Below, piece after piece: positions 23,330-35,400 of a stretch of DNA of 64,000 nucleotides; position 1 is the first letter of the stretch, and each line of letters begins with the position of its first letter. Location of the stretch: NCBI GenBank assembly GCA_018697195.1, contig JAGMWU010000034.1, positions 1,437,426 through 1,501,425 on the forward strand, given 5' to 3'. The DNA is from Certhia americana (Eukaryota; Chordata; Aves; Passeriformes; Certhiidae). The position numbers and the translations under genes were made by a program. Below the pieces are notes generated by a model. It saw nothing but the letters and a program-made list of their open reading frames with translations. It did not search any database and was not told where the DNA came from.

Positions 23330-26300
23330 GTTTATGTCTCTGTGTCTTTCTGCAGCATCAAATCAGTGCTGTACTCTTCTAGGCTGTGTGGCCAGAGACA
23401 TGATGAGGTTGTCAGGTAAAAGGAGGTTTTCTCTTGCACACCCACACTGGAATGAGGCCAGACCACAAACTTCAGTGAGGAGAAGATAAAAGCCTAATCT
23501 GCTATGGGAACAACTTCTCTGTGGACACCACCAGTGTGCAGAGCTGTGGTGCACTGTGGTGCACTGAGCATTGCCCACTGCTCAGAGAGGCCCAAGAACA
23601 CTGAACCCATCCCTATTGAAGCCTGGACTGTCCCCAGCAACAGGACACAAGTGGGGAGTGATGGTGATGCGGTGGGATTCCCAGTCATTCTGCTTTCCCC
23701 ACACAAACATTGTCAAGAGACCATCACATGGGAACAGCTTCTTTGTGTGTCAGACCCCTACAACTTGTGGGTGTTGGGTGTAATATGCTGGGGTGGAAGA
23801 GCTGGGACTTGGGGGTGCAAGGGTTTATCCATTGCCTGCCATGGTGACACACAGAGAAAAGGTAAGTCTGGGGCGGGGGTTGCTCGGATTGGTGTAAGGT
23901 TTATTGCCTTGTACAGAAAAAGGTGGGGTTTTGCCCAGAGTGGGCTGCAGGGTGCCCAGAAGCTCTCTCATGTTTGTGCCGTTGTGCTGGCACCTGCAGG
24001 CCAGGGCGGGGATTTATTAAAAAATACCTTTTCCACTTGCCTGTTTTCAGCATCACAGCTCCTGCTGTAGTTGCCCCCGGTGTGAAGGGGTGAGGCTGTG
24101 CCTCTGCTGACGGTGTGTACGTGTGTGTTCACACACACCCACGTGTGCACAGGGAAGCAGGAGAAAGTGGCTGTGCTGTGATGTCAGCCAGAGCTGGGAG
24201 CTGGCAATGTGCCTGCTTTGGGGACAGATGTCACGGGTGGCCACAGGCATGCTGGGTCACCTCTGCTCCCTCCTGGCTGCTGGTCCGAAATCCCTGCCAC
24301 GTGCATCCTGCCAGCAACAGAGCAGGGTTGGAGGTTGGGTCTGAGCCCCAGCCCACAAGGCAGGCAGCTGCCTGGTTTGTGGTGACCAGTTCTGTGACAG
24401 CCCTGCTGCTGCAGGAGCCCATGGATGTGCTTATAGCGCCCAAGATCAAGGGCTTCAAAGCCACACAGCCAGGAGTGTGGAGGTTCCCTCTTTCCAGGGA
24501 CAAGGGATCCCTGTGTCCCCAGCACGGGGCTCCTGCAGGCCCCCTGCCCCCATCTCTCCTCCCACAGTTATGGTTGTTTTGGGCTTTCCTGACAGTCATT
24601 CCTGCTTGGCATCCTTGTACGCCCATCTTTCATCATGGAGTTTCTTCCCTGGTACTCTCTCTCCTTCAGTGTGTGCAGAAGTTGGTCTATTGGGACCAGG
24701 GACTAAAGCCATGAACCTCCACGGTGAGCCATGTCCTCCACAGTGAGCCAGAAGCTTCTAGGAGGCTGCTGTGCAGACACAAGGACACAGAGGTTTTGTT
24801 TCTGTGAATTTATTAGAAGTAACTACAAATGACCATTACTAAAGCAAGTATGTACTTAAGATCACTTACCTGTCAGCACACCTGAATCCATTATTTGAGG
24901 TGTTACCAGCACGGCCCTTGCCAAACTGCTGCCAGCAGCAGGCAGGAAGGAAAAACCTCTTGTCGGAGGAGATCCACATCACGGAGCCGTACAAGCCCGA
25001 AGCTGCACCGCCCGTATCCCGGTCTCTGAGCAGGCGGTCCCTGGCTATCGCACGGCTCAGCCACTTGCTCCCGGTGTTCCACCCTCCCGGCGCACACAAG
25101 GAGGCGTGACAATTTGGGTTTTCCGTAGGGATCCCGTTTCTCCCTTGACATCCCTGCAGACTATTCCAGCGCCGCTTGCCAGGAGTCCGCGCTTCCTCAT
25201 CTGTCCTGCCCCAGGAGCACCGGGGTTCTCAGGCTGAGCGTCACTGGGCTGGCACCCATGTCCCAGGGATATCAAGGGACATGGTCCTGCCCACAGCACC
25301 CCCAGGTGAGGCACCTCGGTATCAGCAGTTCCCAGTCGGAGTCAGCCCTGGGCTGGGAGCACACTCCGCGCCCCGCGGCTGTTTACGGCCGGAACAGGGA
25401 TATTTATTTCCCTGGTCCTGAGGCGTTTCTGTCAGTAATGCTAAATCTTCATCTCCTGCTCGAGGATTCCTGCATTTTGCTTCTCCACCTTCCCTCAGGC
25501 CGCTGCCAGCTTGCTGGGGCCAGGATCGTTGTGGTTTCCTTGTGGTGTTTCCCTCGAGGCCGGGATGGTTGCAGTGATGGTTTTCCTTGCTGGTGCTAAG
25601 ACAGGTCCTTCTTGACACAGCTGTGCCCTTGTGTCCTCACGGGGCCTGTGCCTTGCTGTGGAGATGCAGCAAGGAGCCAGGAGCAGCCAGCCTCCAAGCC
25701 CGGGGGAGAGGCACAAGTGCCTACCTCATCCAAGGAGAGTCAGGGAACACAGGAGCTGCATGCAATGCCTGGTGAGTGCCCGGAGTGGTGACCAAACAGC
25801 CCCACACCCAGCCATGCTGTCAAGGGCATCTCTTGCTGCTGGCCAGGGTGGGAGAAGCCCAGCATAATCAGGAAAACCTCACTGTAGGTGATGGATAAGC
25901 CCTCGATCCCCTCTGAGGGCTGGCTCAGAGGCTGGCTGGTTGGGTTCCTGCTGCCTCTCTCGGCACTGTATTCATATGGGTGGGGGGGGGCAAACAATGC
26001 CAGAGGGGGGTCAGCACCATGTGGGGAGCTGTCACAGCCCCCCAGACCAAAGCCTTTCCCAGGAGGTTCGTGCCTAATGTTTGGTAGGACTGGGAGCTTA
26101 GAAGGGAGTTCAGGAAAGGTGAACCAAGAGTTTTTGGGGTCTGGCCCAGCTGTACCACATTGCCAGCAGGTCTGGGCAGTGCTGGGGACAGCCCAGTGTT
26201 TGTGGGTACACATCATCTCGTTTCTGCTGTCAGGAATGGGACTGAGAGAGACCCTCCACACAGTGAGGAGCATGTGACATATATTTAATCCCCAAGGGAA

Positions 26301-26844
26301 GAGGCCAGCCTCCTTGCTGGGTAGAGCTCCCTGTAGGGAACAACCCGTGTGGCTCCTGGGTGACAGACACCCTGGCTCCAGCTGATAGACACACCAGCTA
26401 TTTTGGATTAGAGATACTCCTGGTTCTCACAGCTCTGACTGATGAATGCTCCAATTGCTTACAGCTCAAGGCGTTTGATGCTCTAAGTGATTTCAACTCC
26501 TGCATCTACCAGGTCCAGCTCATGGCTCTGGCTGCTCTGCTGTTGAGGTACAAGATGCTCTTGCCAGCAGACCTCCTCCCCTTGTTACACCCTGGGATAG
26601 GGGCACAAGGATTTTTCTTGAGTTTCAGGTCATTCCAGCTCCTGGACGTGGTATACTAATGACAGGCAATGGATCTTCCACCTCAGGTTATTTGAAGCCC
26701 TGAGCTGTTTTGTCTCCAGCACACACCAGAGAAGAGATGTTCCTACTGCTTCTGGAGGCAGAAATTAAGTCTGGGGAGTGTTTGCAAGCAGACTGAAGGG
26801 CTCCTAGAAATGGGAGACAGCTTTTCTCACAAAGCACATTGTTA
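23330..26844. other. Intergenic, GC-rich, no gene recognised
   Basis: Sequence between PLAC8 copy B and a CR1 fragment. A block near 24950-25450 is GC- and CpG-rich. There are many open frames with no recognisable domain. No RNA gene was found. Confidence 0.5.
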
Positions 26845-27280
26845 AGGTCAGAAAGGCCTCCAAGACTGAGTCCTGCTATCAACCTAGCACTACCGTGTTC
26901 ATCAGTAAACTGCACTCCCAAGTGCCACATCTACACATTTTGTTAACACTTCCAGGGTTGGCGATTCCACCACTTTCCTCGGCAGCCTGTTCTGATGCCT
27001 GACCACCCTTTCCATGAAGAAATTACTCCTAATATCCAATCTAAATCTCCCCTGGCACAACTTGAGGACATTTCCTTTTATTTCCTCTCATCCTGTCACT
27101 TGTTTACCTGGGAGAAGAGACTGATCCCCACCTCTCTAAAAACTCCTTCCAGGCTGTTGTAGAGAGCAATAAGGTCTCTCCTGAGCCCCTTTTTTCCAGG
27201 CTAAACATCCCCAGCTCTGCATTGATCCTACAGGGACATGAGATGATGCAGTAAGGCATGACCCTGAGCATCAAATCAGA
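26845..27280 (-). mobile_element. CR1 LINE fragment, antisense
   Basis: On the plus strand it reads as reversed CR1: cacttccagggttggcgatt, gcagcctgttctgatgcct, tgaagaaattactcctaata, ggcacaacttgaggacattt, and tccaggctgttgtagagagc. Confidence 0.85.
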
Positions 27281-30197
27281 CACTTTCTTAAACTCTTCTC
27301 TCTTCAAGGCTAATGCAGTGTGAGTGTGGATGTAGAGGATGGTGGTAAAAGCACAACTAATGCAAGCCCCTCCTGAAACAACCTTCTTTCTTTTCCAGGT
27401 GGTTCTCTACATTTCCAAGAAGCTCTTTTGCTGTTCCTTCATTTTTGGTGCTGCCTGCATGTACAGGGAAATAAACCAGACCACCAAGTTTCATAGCCCA
27501 CACCGTTACTAACGGAAAAACTCGATACTACTTTTCTTCCTCCGGGCTTGGCCCCTGAGCAGCTTTGTGTTTCAGGAACTGTGCAGCATGAGCCGGGAGA
27601 GCAGAGTGTCAGTCACTAGAGGGCACCAGGGAAGAAGGATGCTGAGAGATCTGCTTGCTTCTCTGCTTACAGTTCAGCACACAAAGGCAGAACAGTTCTT
27701 CAGCACTGCCCTGTTGCAGCATTTCTGCTCTGGCACAAAATCTCAGCAATTTAGCAGCGAGAAGGAAACACCTTGGTCGCTGGTACTTATTAGGACAGCC
27801 ATGAATGGATGTAAAAGCTCTGAGGGTATCGATCAAGTTGTCCTTGCCCTTTGTTCATGTTCAGGACATCTCACAGAGGGTGCAGTGCTTGCCATTGGGG
27901 TGCTTCAACTCCCTCCCTGGGACTTGCTGTCTCAAAAAAGTCAGAGAGCTGAGAAGGAAAACATGACTGGAGATATGGAAAGGTGATAGAAGAATCTGGT
28001 GTTAGCAGTTTAAGGGACTGTTGTGTTCACTGAGAGGAAATAGGGCTTTTAGATATTTTCTAGGTATGTTAATTCAGAAGTAAGCCAGGTTTTTGGCCTG
28101 CAAAGCAAGGTAGAGTCAAAACACCTGCAAGACAAAGCAGGGTTGCAAAGGATCATTGCTCTAAGCCTAAATTCAGGCGGCTGGAACACATCAGTGAAAT
28201 GCAGCTCAGTCTTAGCAGTGGGGAACCTGCCAGCAAACCTCCTACTCAAGTCAAATGTGTGATGTTAACACCACAATGATGTAACAGGTACGTAGTTGAA
28301 GTCATTTGTTGTGGGAATGGTAAGACTTACAAGGGAAAGGCACATTATGTTACTTCCAGGGCTAATGAGACAGACCAAATGATTCCTGAGAGGCTTGACA
28401 CGAAGCTGGAAGTACTGCACAGTACCATGTCAGCCTGATCTGCAGCTTAGGAGAATTCCTGGTGAGCATCATGTTAAGCAACATTAGGTTCAATATCTAC
28501 ATTCTTTCCTTCATCACCTTGAGTCATTCAAGAGCAATTATAGAAGATGTGTTTTCTTCTCCTCCTTGTAATAAATTTTTATCATGTTTTTAAACATTGC
28601 CTCCCAGTGCTGAGGTGAAAGTGCAGAGTCTCATTCAACTCCAAACAAAGAAGGGGCACAGCCCAGGACCTCACCTTGGCTGGTGAGGCTGCTGCACAGA
28701 TTTCACCTTTTGTTTTGATTAATGGACAGCTGGTGGTGACCTTCTGCCAGATTTAATATTTAAACAGCACATGCAAGCTGCTTGGAAGGATTGTCTGATA
28801 AGGTGCTACCTCACTTATGGTGTGTGTAACATCTCAGGGTTCATGTATTGTGAACTGATCAAAAGTCAGGTGCATGTTGTGGGTGTGCCTCACATCTGAC
28901 CAAGCAAAACACACAAGTGTGAAAGGACGAACTCTGTACTTTATCAGTTACTAACATTAAGTAATCCTGAGATACGCCACCGGTTTTTCCAAAGATAGAT
29001 GAAGAAAAATGTTATAATATTAATTAACCACAATTCAGTTTCTTTATGCAGGGAAAAGCCAATTTTTTTATTTATATAATGCATTTTTTATACAGCTTTT
29101 ACAGACCTTGTGTTGAACTCCTGTTGGTTAATAGTTTTCTTGCTATCCAATTCATTGGTTAAAAGATGTTTTGTGTGTACGTGATAAGACACTTTTACTC
29201 AGAGGCTTACATAACTTCTTCACTGATTCTCATGGGACATATCTATTGTTTATGCAGGTGCAGACCAGAATAGATTGTTGTGTTAACTAATGTTTTATTC
29301 CTCTGATTCTTACATGTGGGAACTTACAGGCTACTTCTAGCTTAGTTAGGGTAGCAGGGCCTAAAACATATTTTCTAAGATTTTACTTTTATAATATAAT
29401 ACCTTGTACCTAACTACAACAGAAAAATTTATGAGCACTTGTCATGCACTGTTATCTGCCAAATAAGCACCTGGGGAAGACATGGCCTTGGAGATAGTAA
29501 GACAGAAAAAAATTTATTAGGGTAGAATTCAATACTGAGTTTTGCACTCCTGAGGGTGCAGGTTTTGAGCCCTGCAGCAGTACATGAACCTTAGTCCCCC
29601 TGGGAGCCCTGTGTGCACTGGTCTCTCCCTAATGAAATCTGTAATCTTATCTCTGAGCAATCATTTTCCTACAATAGGTTTTTTTTATTACTGATTTGAA
29701 TGTGAGTGGCTCTGTACTATCTTTATACAGGACCACTAAACACCTCAGCAGCTACCAAAGTTGATGACACATCCCTTCAGACTGTGTCTATACATGTGTC
29801 CCATACATGTGTCTAAGAGAAAAAACTTCCCAGTGAAATTAAACTGCTCCTGGCCAGCTCCCAAAACTGCAGTAAGACAGGCTGAATTTCTTCCACTCAG
29901 TGTTTCAGACTGTAATGCAAGCATCAGCTGGGGCCTTCCTTCAGATAGTCTGCTCCATGCCTGAAAATAAGAACAACTGTGAATTGATGCAGAACTCAGA
30001 AACAATCTCAAGGATTCTTGTGCCCACAATTAAATAAAACACCAATTCATATTGGCCCTTAAGAGTAGAGCAAACAAAAGAATCACAGTTTTTCATCTTT
30101 TGTTGTTGTTGGTTGGTTGGTTCAAACCTGAGGACCAGTCATGCTGAGAGCAAGTCACCTCTCTACATCCTGTGCAAGTGCTCTAGTTTTTCCTAAC
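27281..30197. other. Intergenic, no gene recognised
   Basis: Mostly unique AT-rich sequence. A stretch near 29505-29660 (tttattagggtagaattc and onward) could be a fragment of an interspersed element, but I cannot name it. Confidence 0.45.
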
Positions 30198-31065
30198 TCA
30201 TAGAAGAATATGCTGAATTGGAAGGGACCCAAAAAGGATCATAAAGTCCAACTCCAGGCCCAGCACAGGACAGTCACAAGAACCACACCATGTACCCAAG
30301 GGTATTGTCCAAAATCTTCCTCAACCCTGTCAGATTTGGAGCTATGACCACTTCCCTGGGGAGCCTGTTCTAGTGCCCAAACACCCTCTGGGTGAAGCAA
30401 TTTTTTTCCTAATATACAGCCTAAACCTCCCCTGACACAACTTCAGACCATTTTCTGGGGTCTTGTCACTGTCACCACAGAGAAGAGATCAGTGCCTGCC
30501 CCTCCTCTTCCCCTCACAACGAAGCTATAACCACAACAAGGTCTCCCCTCAGTTTCCTCTTCTCCAGGCGGAACAGATCAAGTGGCCTCAGTCACGCCTG
30601 ATATGGTTCCCCCTCAAGGCCCTTCAGCATCCTCATGGCCCTCCCTTGGACACTCCCTAATGGATTAATATCTTTTTTATATTGTAACACCCCAAACTGC
30701 CCCCAGCACTCGAGGTGAGGCTGCCCCAGGGCAGAGCAGATAGGGACAATCCCTTCCCTTTCCTGGCTGGCAATACTGTGCCTGATGCCCCCCGGGACAC
30801 AGCTGCCCTCCTGGCTGCCAGGGCACTGCTGACTCACATCCAACTTTCCATCAACCAGGACCCCAAGGTCCCTTTGCACAGTGCTGCTCTCCAGCCTCTC
30901 ATTCCCCAGTCTGTCTGTATATCCAGGGTTGCCCCATCCCAGGTGAAAAATACAGCACTTGCCTTTGTTTCAAGTCCATGTTGTTGGTGATTTCCCAGCC
31001 CTCCAACTTGTCAAGGTCTCTCTGCAGGGCCTCTGCCTTCAAGGGAGCCAACAGCTCATCCCAGT
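30198..31065 (-). mobile_element. CR1 LINE fragment, antisense, about 0.87 kb
   Basis: On the plus strand it begins tcatagaagaatatgctgaa and continues with gggacccaaaaaggatcat, cccaaacaccctctgggtga, gacacaacttcagaccattt, agagaagatcagtgcctgcc-like sequence, and gtccctttgcacagtgctgc, ending near aacagctcatcccagtgtag. This is the reverse of the CR1 ORF2 tail and 3' UTR. Confidence 0.9.
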
Positions 31066-32130
31066 GTAGTAACTTAGTACACCTTCAAGTCCTGCATCCA
31101 AGGCACCTGGGGATAGCCCCAGATCAGAAGCTACAAATTGTCTGCTGAAGTTTCTGGCCCAGGGTGCAGATATGCTCCCTGAACAAGATAACAGTACTTC
31201 TGCACCTATTTGGTCACGTGTTCACCTTTCCAAATGCCACTGGGACTATGCAATGATTTTTCTCTAGGTGCTGGCATACTTCTATATCTCACATCAATAC
31301 AGTGAAGAGTTAATTATTATAAAATCATTGATAAAGGAAAGAACAAGGTCTCAGGAGCATGGCTCGTGAACAATGATATACTTACCTATCCCAGGTTACA
31401 GCTATGTAGAAAATCTGGCCCCATGGTGCTTGGTCCGGGTGAGCTCTTACAGGCAGCCTTGATGTTTAACAATTAGTGATGAGTCTTGCTAGGAAAAAGA
31501 GACAATAAAAAAATCATGATTTTAAACGGAATTCACCCATAACATGTACTCTTTTGCCAAGGAGAAAGATTGTGACTCCATGGGTTCACACATTTGTCAA
31601 AGCTCTGGCGGAGCCCTCATGTGGCATGGTGCCAGCAGAACTGAAGGAGCTCTTTCAGCAACCCTCAGAATTTGCCCAACCTCATCTTTGGGGTTATTGG
31701 AGGCTATATCTATCCTGGAAAGCAAAACTGCATCAGGGAACCCATAGGGGAAGTGGCTTGTCTTTGATTGATCTTGCTCCCTTTTATCACAGCTCCCGGA
31801 AAGCTGTGGCTGATGCTGCCTAGCAACCTCAGCCAGGGATCAACACTTCTATTTTGTATAACAAAGGTTACCTCACCTTTGGTCCCTTCCACAGCATCAA
31901 CGTCATGCCCACATACTGTCCTGCAAAACCCCCGCTCTGATGGGCTCAGCAAAGCCTTTTTATTTTTGCAGGTGTTTGGAACTGAAGGAAAGTGTACCTG
32001 TCTCCAGGACACTGAGGGATATCACAGCCAACTGAGCCTTGACATGCCTGGGATTCATCCCATCCTGCCAGCTTTGCCAGCCCTGTCCATGGCTGCAAAC
32101 CTCGGGCAGGTGGAGATGCTCTCCTTCACT
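31066..32130. other. Intergenic, upstream of ABCG2, no gene recognised
   Basis: Unique sequence leading into the ABCG2 promoter region. No exon, repeat or RNA gene is evident. Confidence 0.5.
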
Positions 32131-32490
32131 CGTAGTGCCGCCGCTGCCGGCGGGGTTGGGTTGTGGCAGCTTACGGCTTGTTCAGCTGAAAGGAGAAAAG
32201 GTGAAAGCCGTGGTTGAAAGGAGAAAAGGTGAAAGCCGTGGCTCGCCCTAGCCCTGCCCTCGCCACAGAAGGAGAGGGTGGAGACTCCCCGGGGTGACGG
32301 AGAACAGGGTAGCCAGCTGCCAGCTCATCCTGCAGCAGATGTAGTGACCCGGGTGGCATTGCCGTGCTTCCCGAGCTGAGCGAGCCGTGCTCCTACACTC
32401 CAGACTCCTCCTTTCCCTGGATCCTGCATCCCTCCCTGCCCTCTGCCACCTCCTCAGCAGCCCTGCAGCGCTGACCCGGACCAGCTGCTG
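32131..32490 (+). promoter_or_regulatory. ABCG2: Probable ABCG2 promoter and untranslated exon 1
   Basis: GC- and CpG-richer sequence stands out from AT-rich flanks and ends in a strong splice donor (ccagctgctg|gtgagt, exon end 32490). ABCG2 in mammals has a non-coding exon 1 far upstream of the ATG exon, under a TATA-less GC-rich promoter, which matches this layout (5.3 kb before the coding exon). No TATA box is seen. The transcription start is not defined. Confidence 0.5.
32187..32241. repeat. Two tandem copies of a 28-base unit in the ABCG2 promoter region
   Basis: tgaaaggagaaaaggtgaaa plus gccgtgg occurs at 32187-32213 and again, identically, at 32215-32241. Confidence 0.9.
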
Positions 32491-35400
32491 GTGAGTGAGT
32501 CGGTAGCAGCAGCTCAGCCCTTTTCCTGAGGCAGGTTTAGCTGGGTGTAGTGGCTTGCTTCCTCGTCCGTGAGTTGCTTGCGCTGCCGTGGAATGGCATT
32601 CAGCAGCTGTTCTTCTCCAACAGCCAAGGAAAAGGCAGCGAAACTCTTGCCTGCCTTCTCTCAGCTTTTCAAGGGATTTTATTGGGAAGGCAAGAAATCA
32701 ATGAAAATATGCTTTATAAAAGGGGGGTGGGGAGGAAGCTTCAAGGAATAAATTAAAACCAGTAAAACGGTGAAAAATAAAATTTTGTGGGAGCTGCCAT
32801 TCTCGGTGATCCCTCACGCATGTTAACGCGCGGGCAAATGCCTGTATGCACCATGCGCTGCTTGCTCGGTCTCCAGTTAACACACAGGGCGCTTTTCATG
32901 GAAGGTAAGTTACAAATCCCTGGTAAATCGGCTGGCAATTAACTTACAGCTTGCCTGAATCGCATTATCCTTATTTACTCAAACGGTTTTAATTTCCTGC
33001 ACGTGTTCCTGAGAAAGGACTGTATGGTCCTGGCCCCTTTGCATCCCCACAGCCGTTCTCTGGTCAGTCCACATCCCTGGAAATGGCTAAAGAAGGGAGG
33101 GAGAGAAAAGGTATGCTTACAGCCTCTGTGAATTTATATATATTCAAAGTCCAAAATGCACATACAGTACTGTTTCAGCTTGGAGGCTGCAAGACTTAAC
33201 TTTTTACCCACTAGAAATAAGAGAAATAATAGCACATTTAACTGTGGTTTCTCTCGCATTTCTTCTCTCAGAAGTAAGTTCATACTTACTTCTCAAGTAT
33301 CCAGTAAAAAGAAAAAGACTGTTTCTATAAAGGGTTGGGGACAGCTTCCTCAAAAAAAAATTCTGATGAAAGCTTCTTCTGCCTCTAAAACTTCCTCCTT
33401 AAGTAACTTCAATGTTTAGTTTCTAGAGATAAAATCTTATGAGTAACTGCCTGGATTTTAAAAAATGCACATCTGAATTTTGCTATTTATAATTTTGCTA
33501 CTCCTTCTATAGTACTGTTTTTTAATACTGTGTTTTTTTCTATTTGAATTGCAAATCCCTCTGGAGCCGAAAGATTTTCAGGAAAACTGACAAGAATAAA
33601 CGTTCCTTAGCTTTTTATATGGACAATGTATCTTAGAGCACAAAATACATTTACTGAAACTGTTTGCAGGACTACAGGCATAGTGTTGTGGTTCAAGTGT
33701 TTGAATCAATTGAACTTCGTAGCCCATTTTATTGTTGTTTGATGGTTTTGTTTAGTTCTCCTGTGTGTGTAGGAAAACTGAGACTTTGTACTTTAGTCTC
33801 AGAAGAATAGTCAGGAAAGTGATTGTACTAAGACTTCCATTTTATGTGCATTGAAACAGTAAGAAAAGAGATTTCTTGGTTGTTTTTAAGAAAGTAGTTT
33901 CATTTTGCCATTAATTAAAGGTACTTTGTCTACATTTTGCCAGTACTTCATCTCCTTACAAAATTTTCTGAGACTAAATATCACTGAAGAAAAGGATTTT
34001 CTATTAGATCTGAGCTGAAATGATGCTGAAATCAGTGGCAATAAAAACATTTCAGAACTATTTGGCAAAACACACAAAGTTTGCAAAATTTCCAGATTTT
34101 ATAAAGCTTTTATTTTGCTGATGCAAAGTGTACTATACCAAGTATTGATATGATGAGGATCTGAAACACTTTATTGAGATTAACAAATGCTTCTGAATAC
34201 ACCAGGCAGTACATGTTGTCATTGAATCTCCTACTCATTTCCAACCTAAAGTAAATATTTGTAAGCCATTGGCAATGAAACCTGAGAAGCTTTGTTTAAA
34301 GTTTGCACAGAAATTGATTAAATTAACATCTATCATGTTTGTGCAGGACAACAGAGCTTTGTCCTGCACAAGCTCTAATTTAAAATGTTTCATGGCTGTA
34401 GGTCACATTAAACTCAAAGAATTATTTTTAAACAATTAAAATCTGCAATATTTTAAAACTTCCATTTTTGAGGAAACAGCTGACAATTACATTAGCTGTG
34501 AAGATGCCAGACGCTCTGTTACTCTGATGAAGTTTATTGCAACATCAGAAATGGGAAGGTTGATTTGTAAAACACCAAACTGCTTATCTCACTATATTGT
34601 TTTACACTGCAGTGAGAAAGAGGCATCCCAAAAAGCAAAGCAATTCATATGCCTGATTTTAGCATGTGTGCCTTATTTTAGCATCATTTCTACTGTTAGT
34701 ACTTCATCTTCTCCCAGCACACTGTTAGCTGAGATCTGAATGCTATCCAATCCACTCTTGGATGCTCCCACGGATCACCCAGGCTAACCTGATCTTGTGT
34801 AGGTGCTGGCCCTGCTCTGAGGGAGAAGCTGGGGTTTGGGACTTCCCCAAGCCCCTTCCCACCAGCATGTCCAGAGCCCTGTCATTCTGCCAGCTCAAGG
34901 ATCTGCTGTGGTGGAGACCTTGCAGTGGTAATGCCCATTTGAGAAGAGGGCAGACAACACAGATTCCACATAGCAGAAATAACCACTCCAGCTCTAAGCA
35001 AACGAGCATACTGCAGTTTCTTTCTGCAATAAACTCTAGTAGCTCTGAAAGCGTGAAATGCTATTTTCAATATTAATGTAACATTTGAAATAGATGGCTT
35101 TTTTTACTTTGATAAATGTCACGTCCCCACCAATACACTTCATTTTCTGAAGGGAGGAACAGAACACTGGCAAATCCATGTTCCAGGAGTTCCACCTGCT
35201 GCACTCCACCCTGTCCCTGCAAGAGGCAGGAGTACCCTGCAGCCAGGAAGGAATGTGACAACTCAAACCAGAGGTCCAGTGAGACCTGAATCCAGTCTCT
35301 GCTTACAGCTGCCAGTAGTTAATGCTTTCCCAAGGGACAGTAGCAAAGCATGTTGTTTTTCCTCTGGCAATCTGGGTTATCAAGCCTTCCTGAACTGGAA

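Noticed and set aside
24903..25151. Possible third PLAC8 copy or small minus-strand gene in the CpG-rich block
   Set aside because: The translation lacks the cysteine spacing and the RTLYRTRY core of PLAC8, and no splice structure could be built.
25740..26273. 177-codon open frame on the minus strand
   Set aside because: No domain, no conserved pattern and no promoter or poly(A) arrangement to support it.
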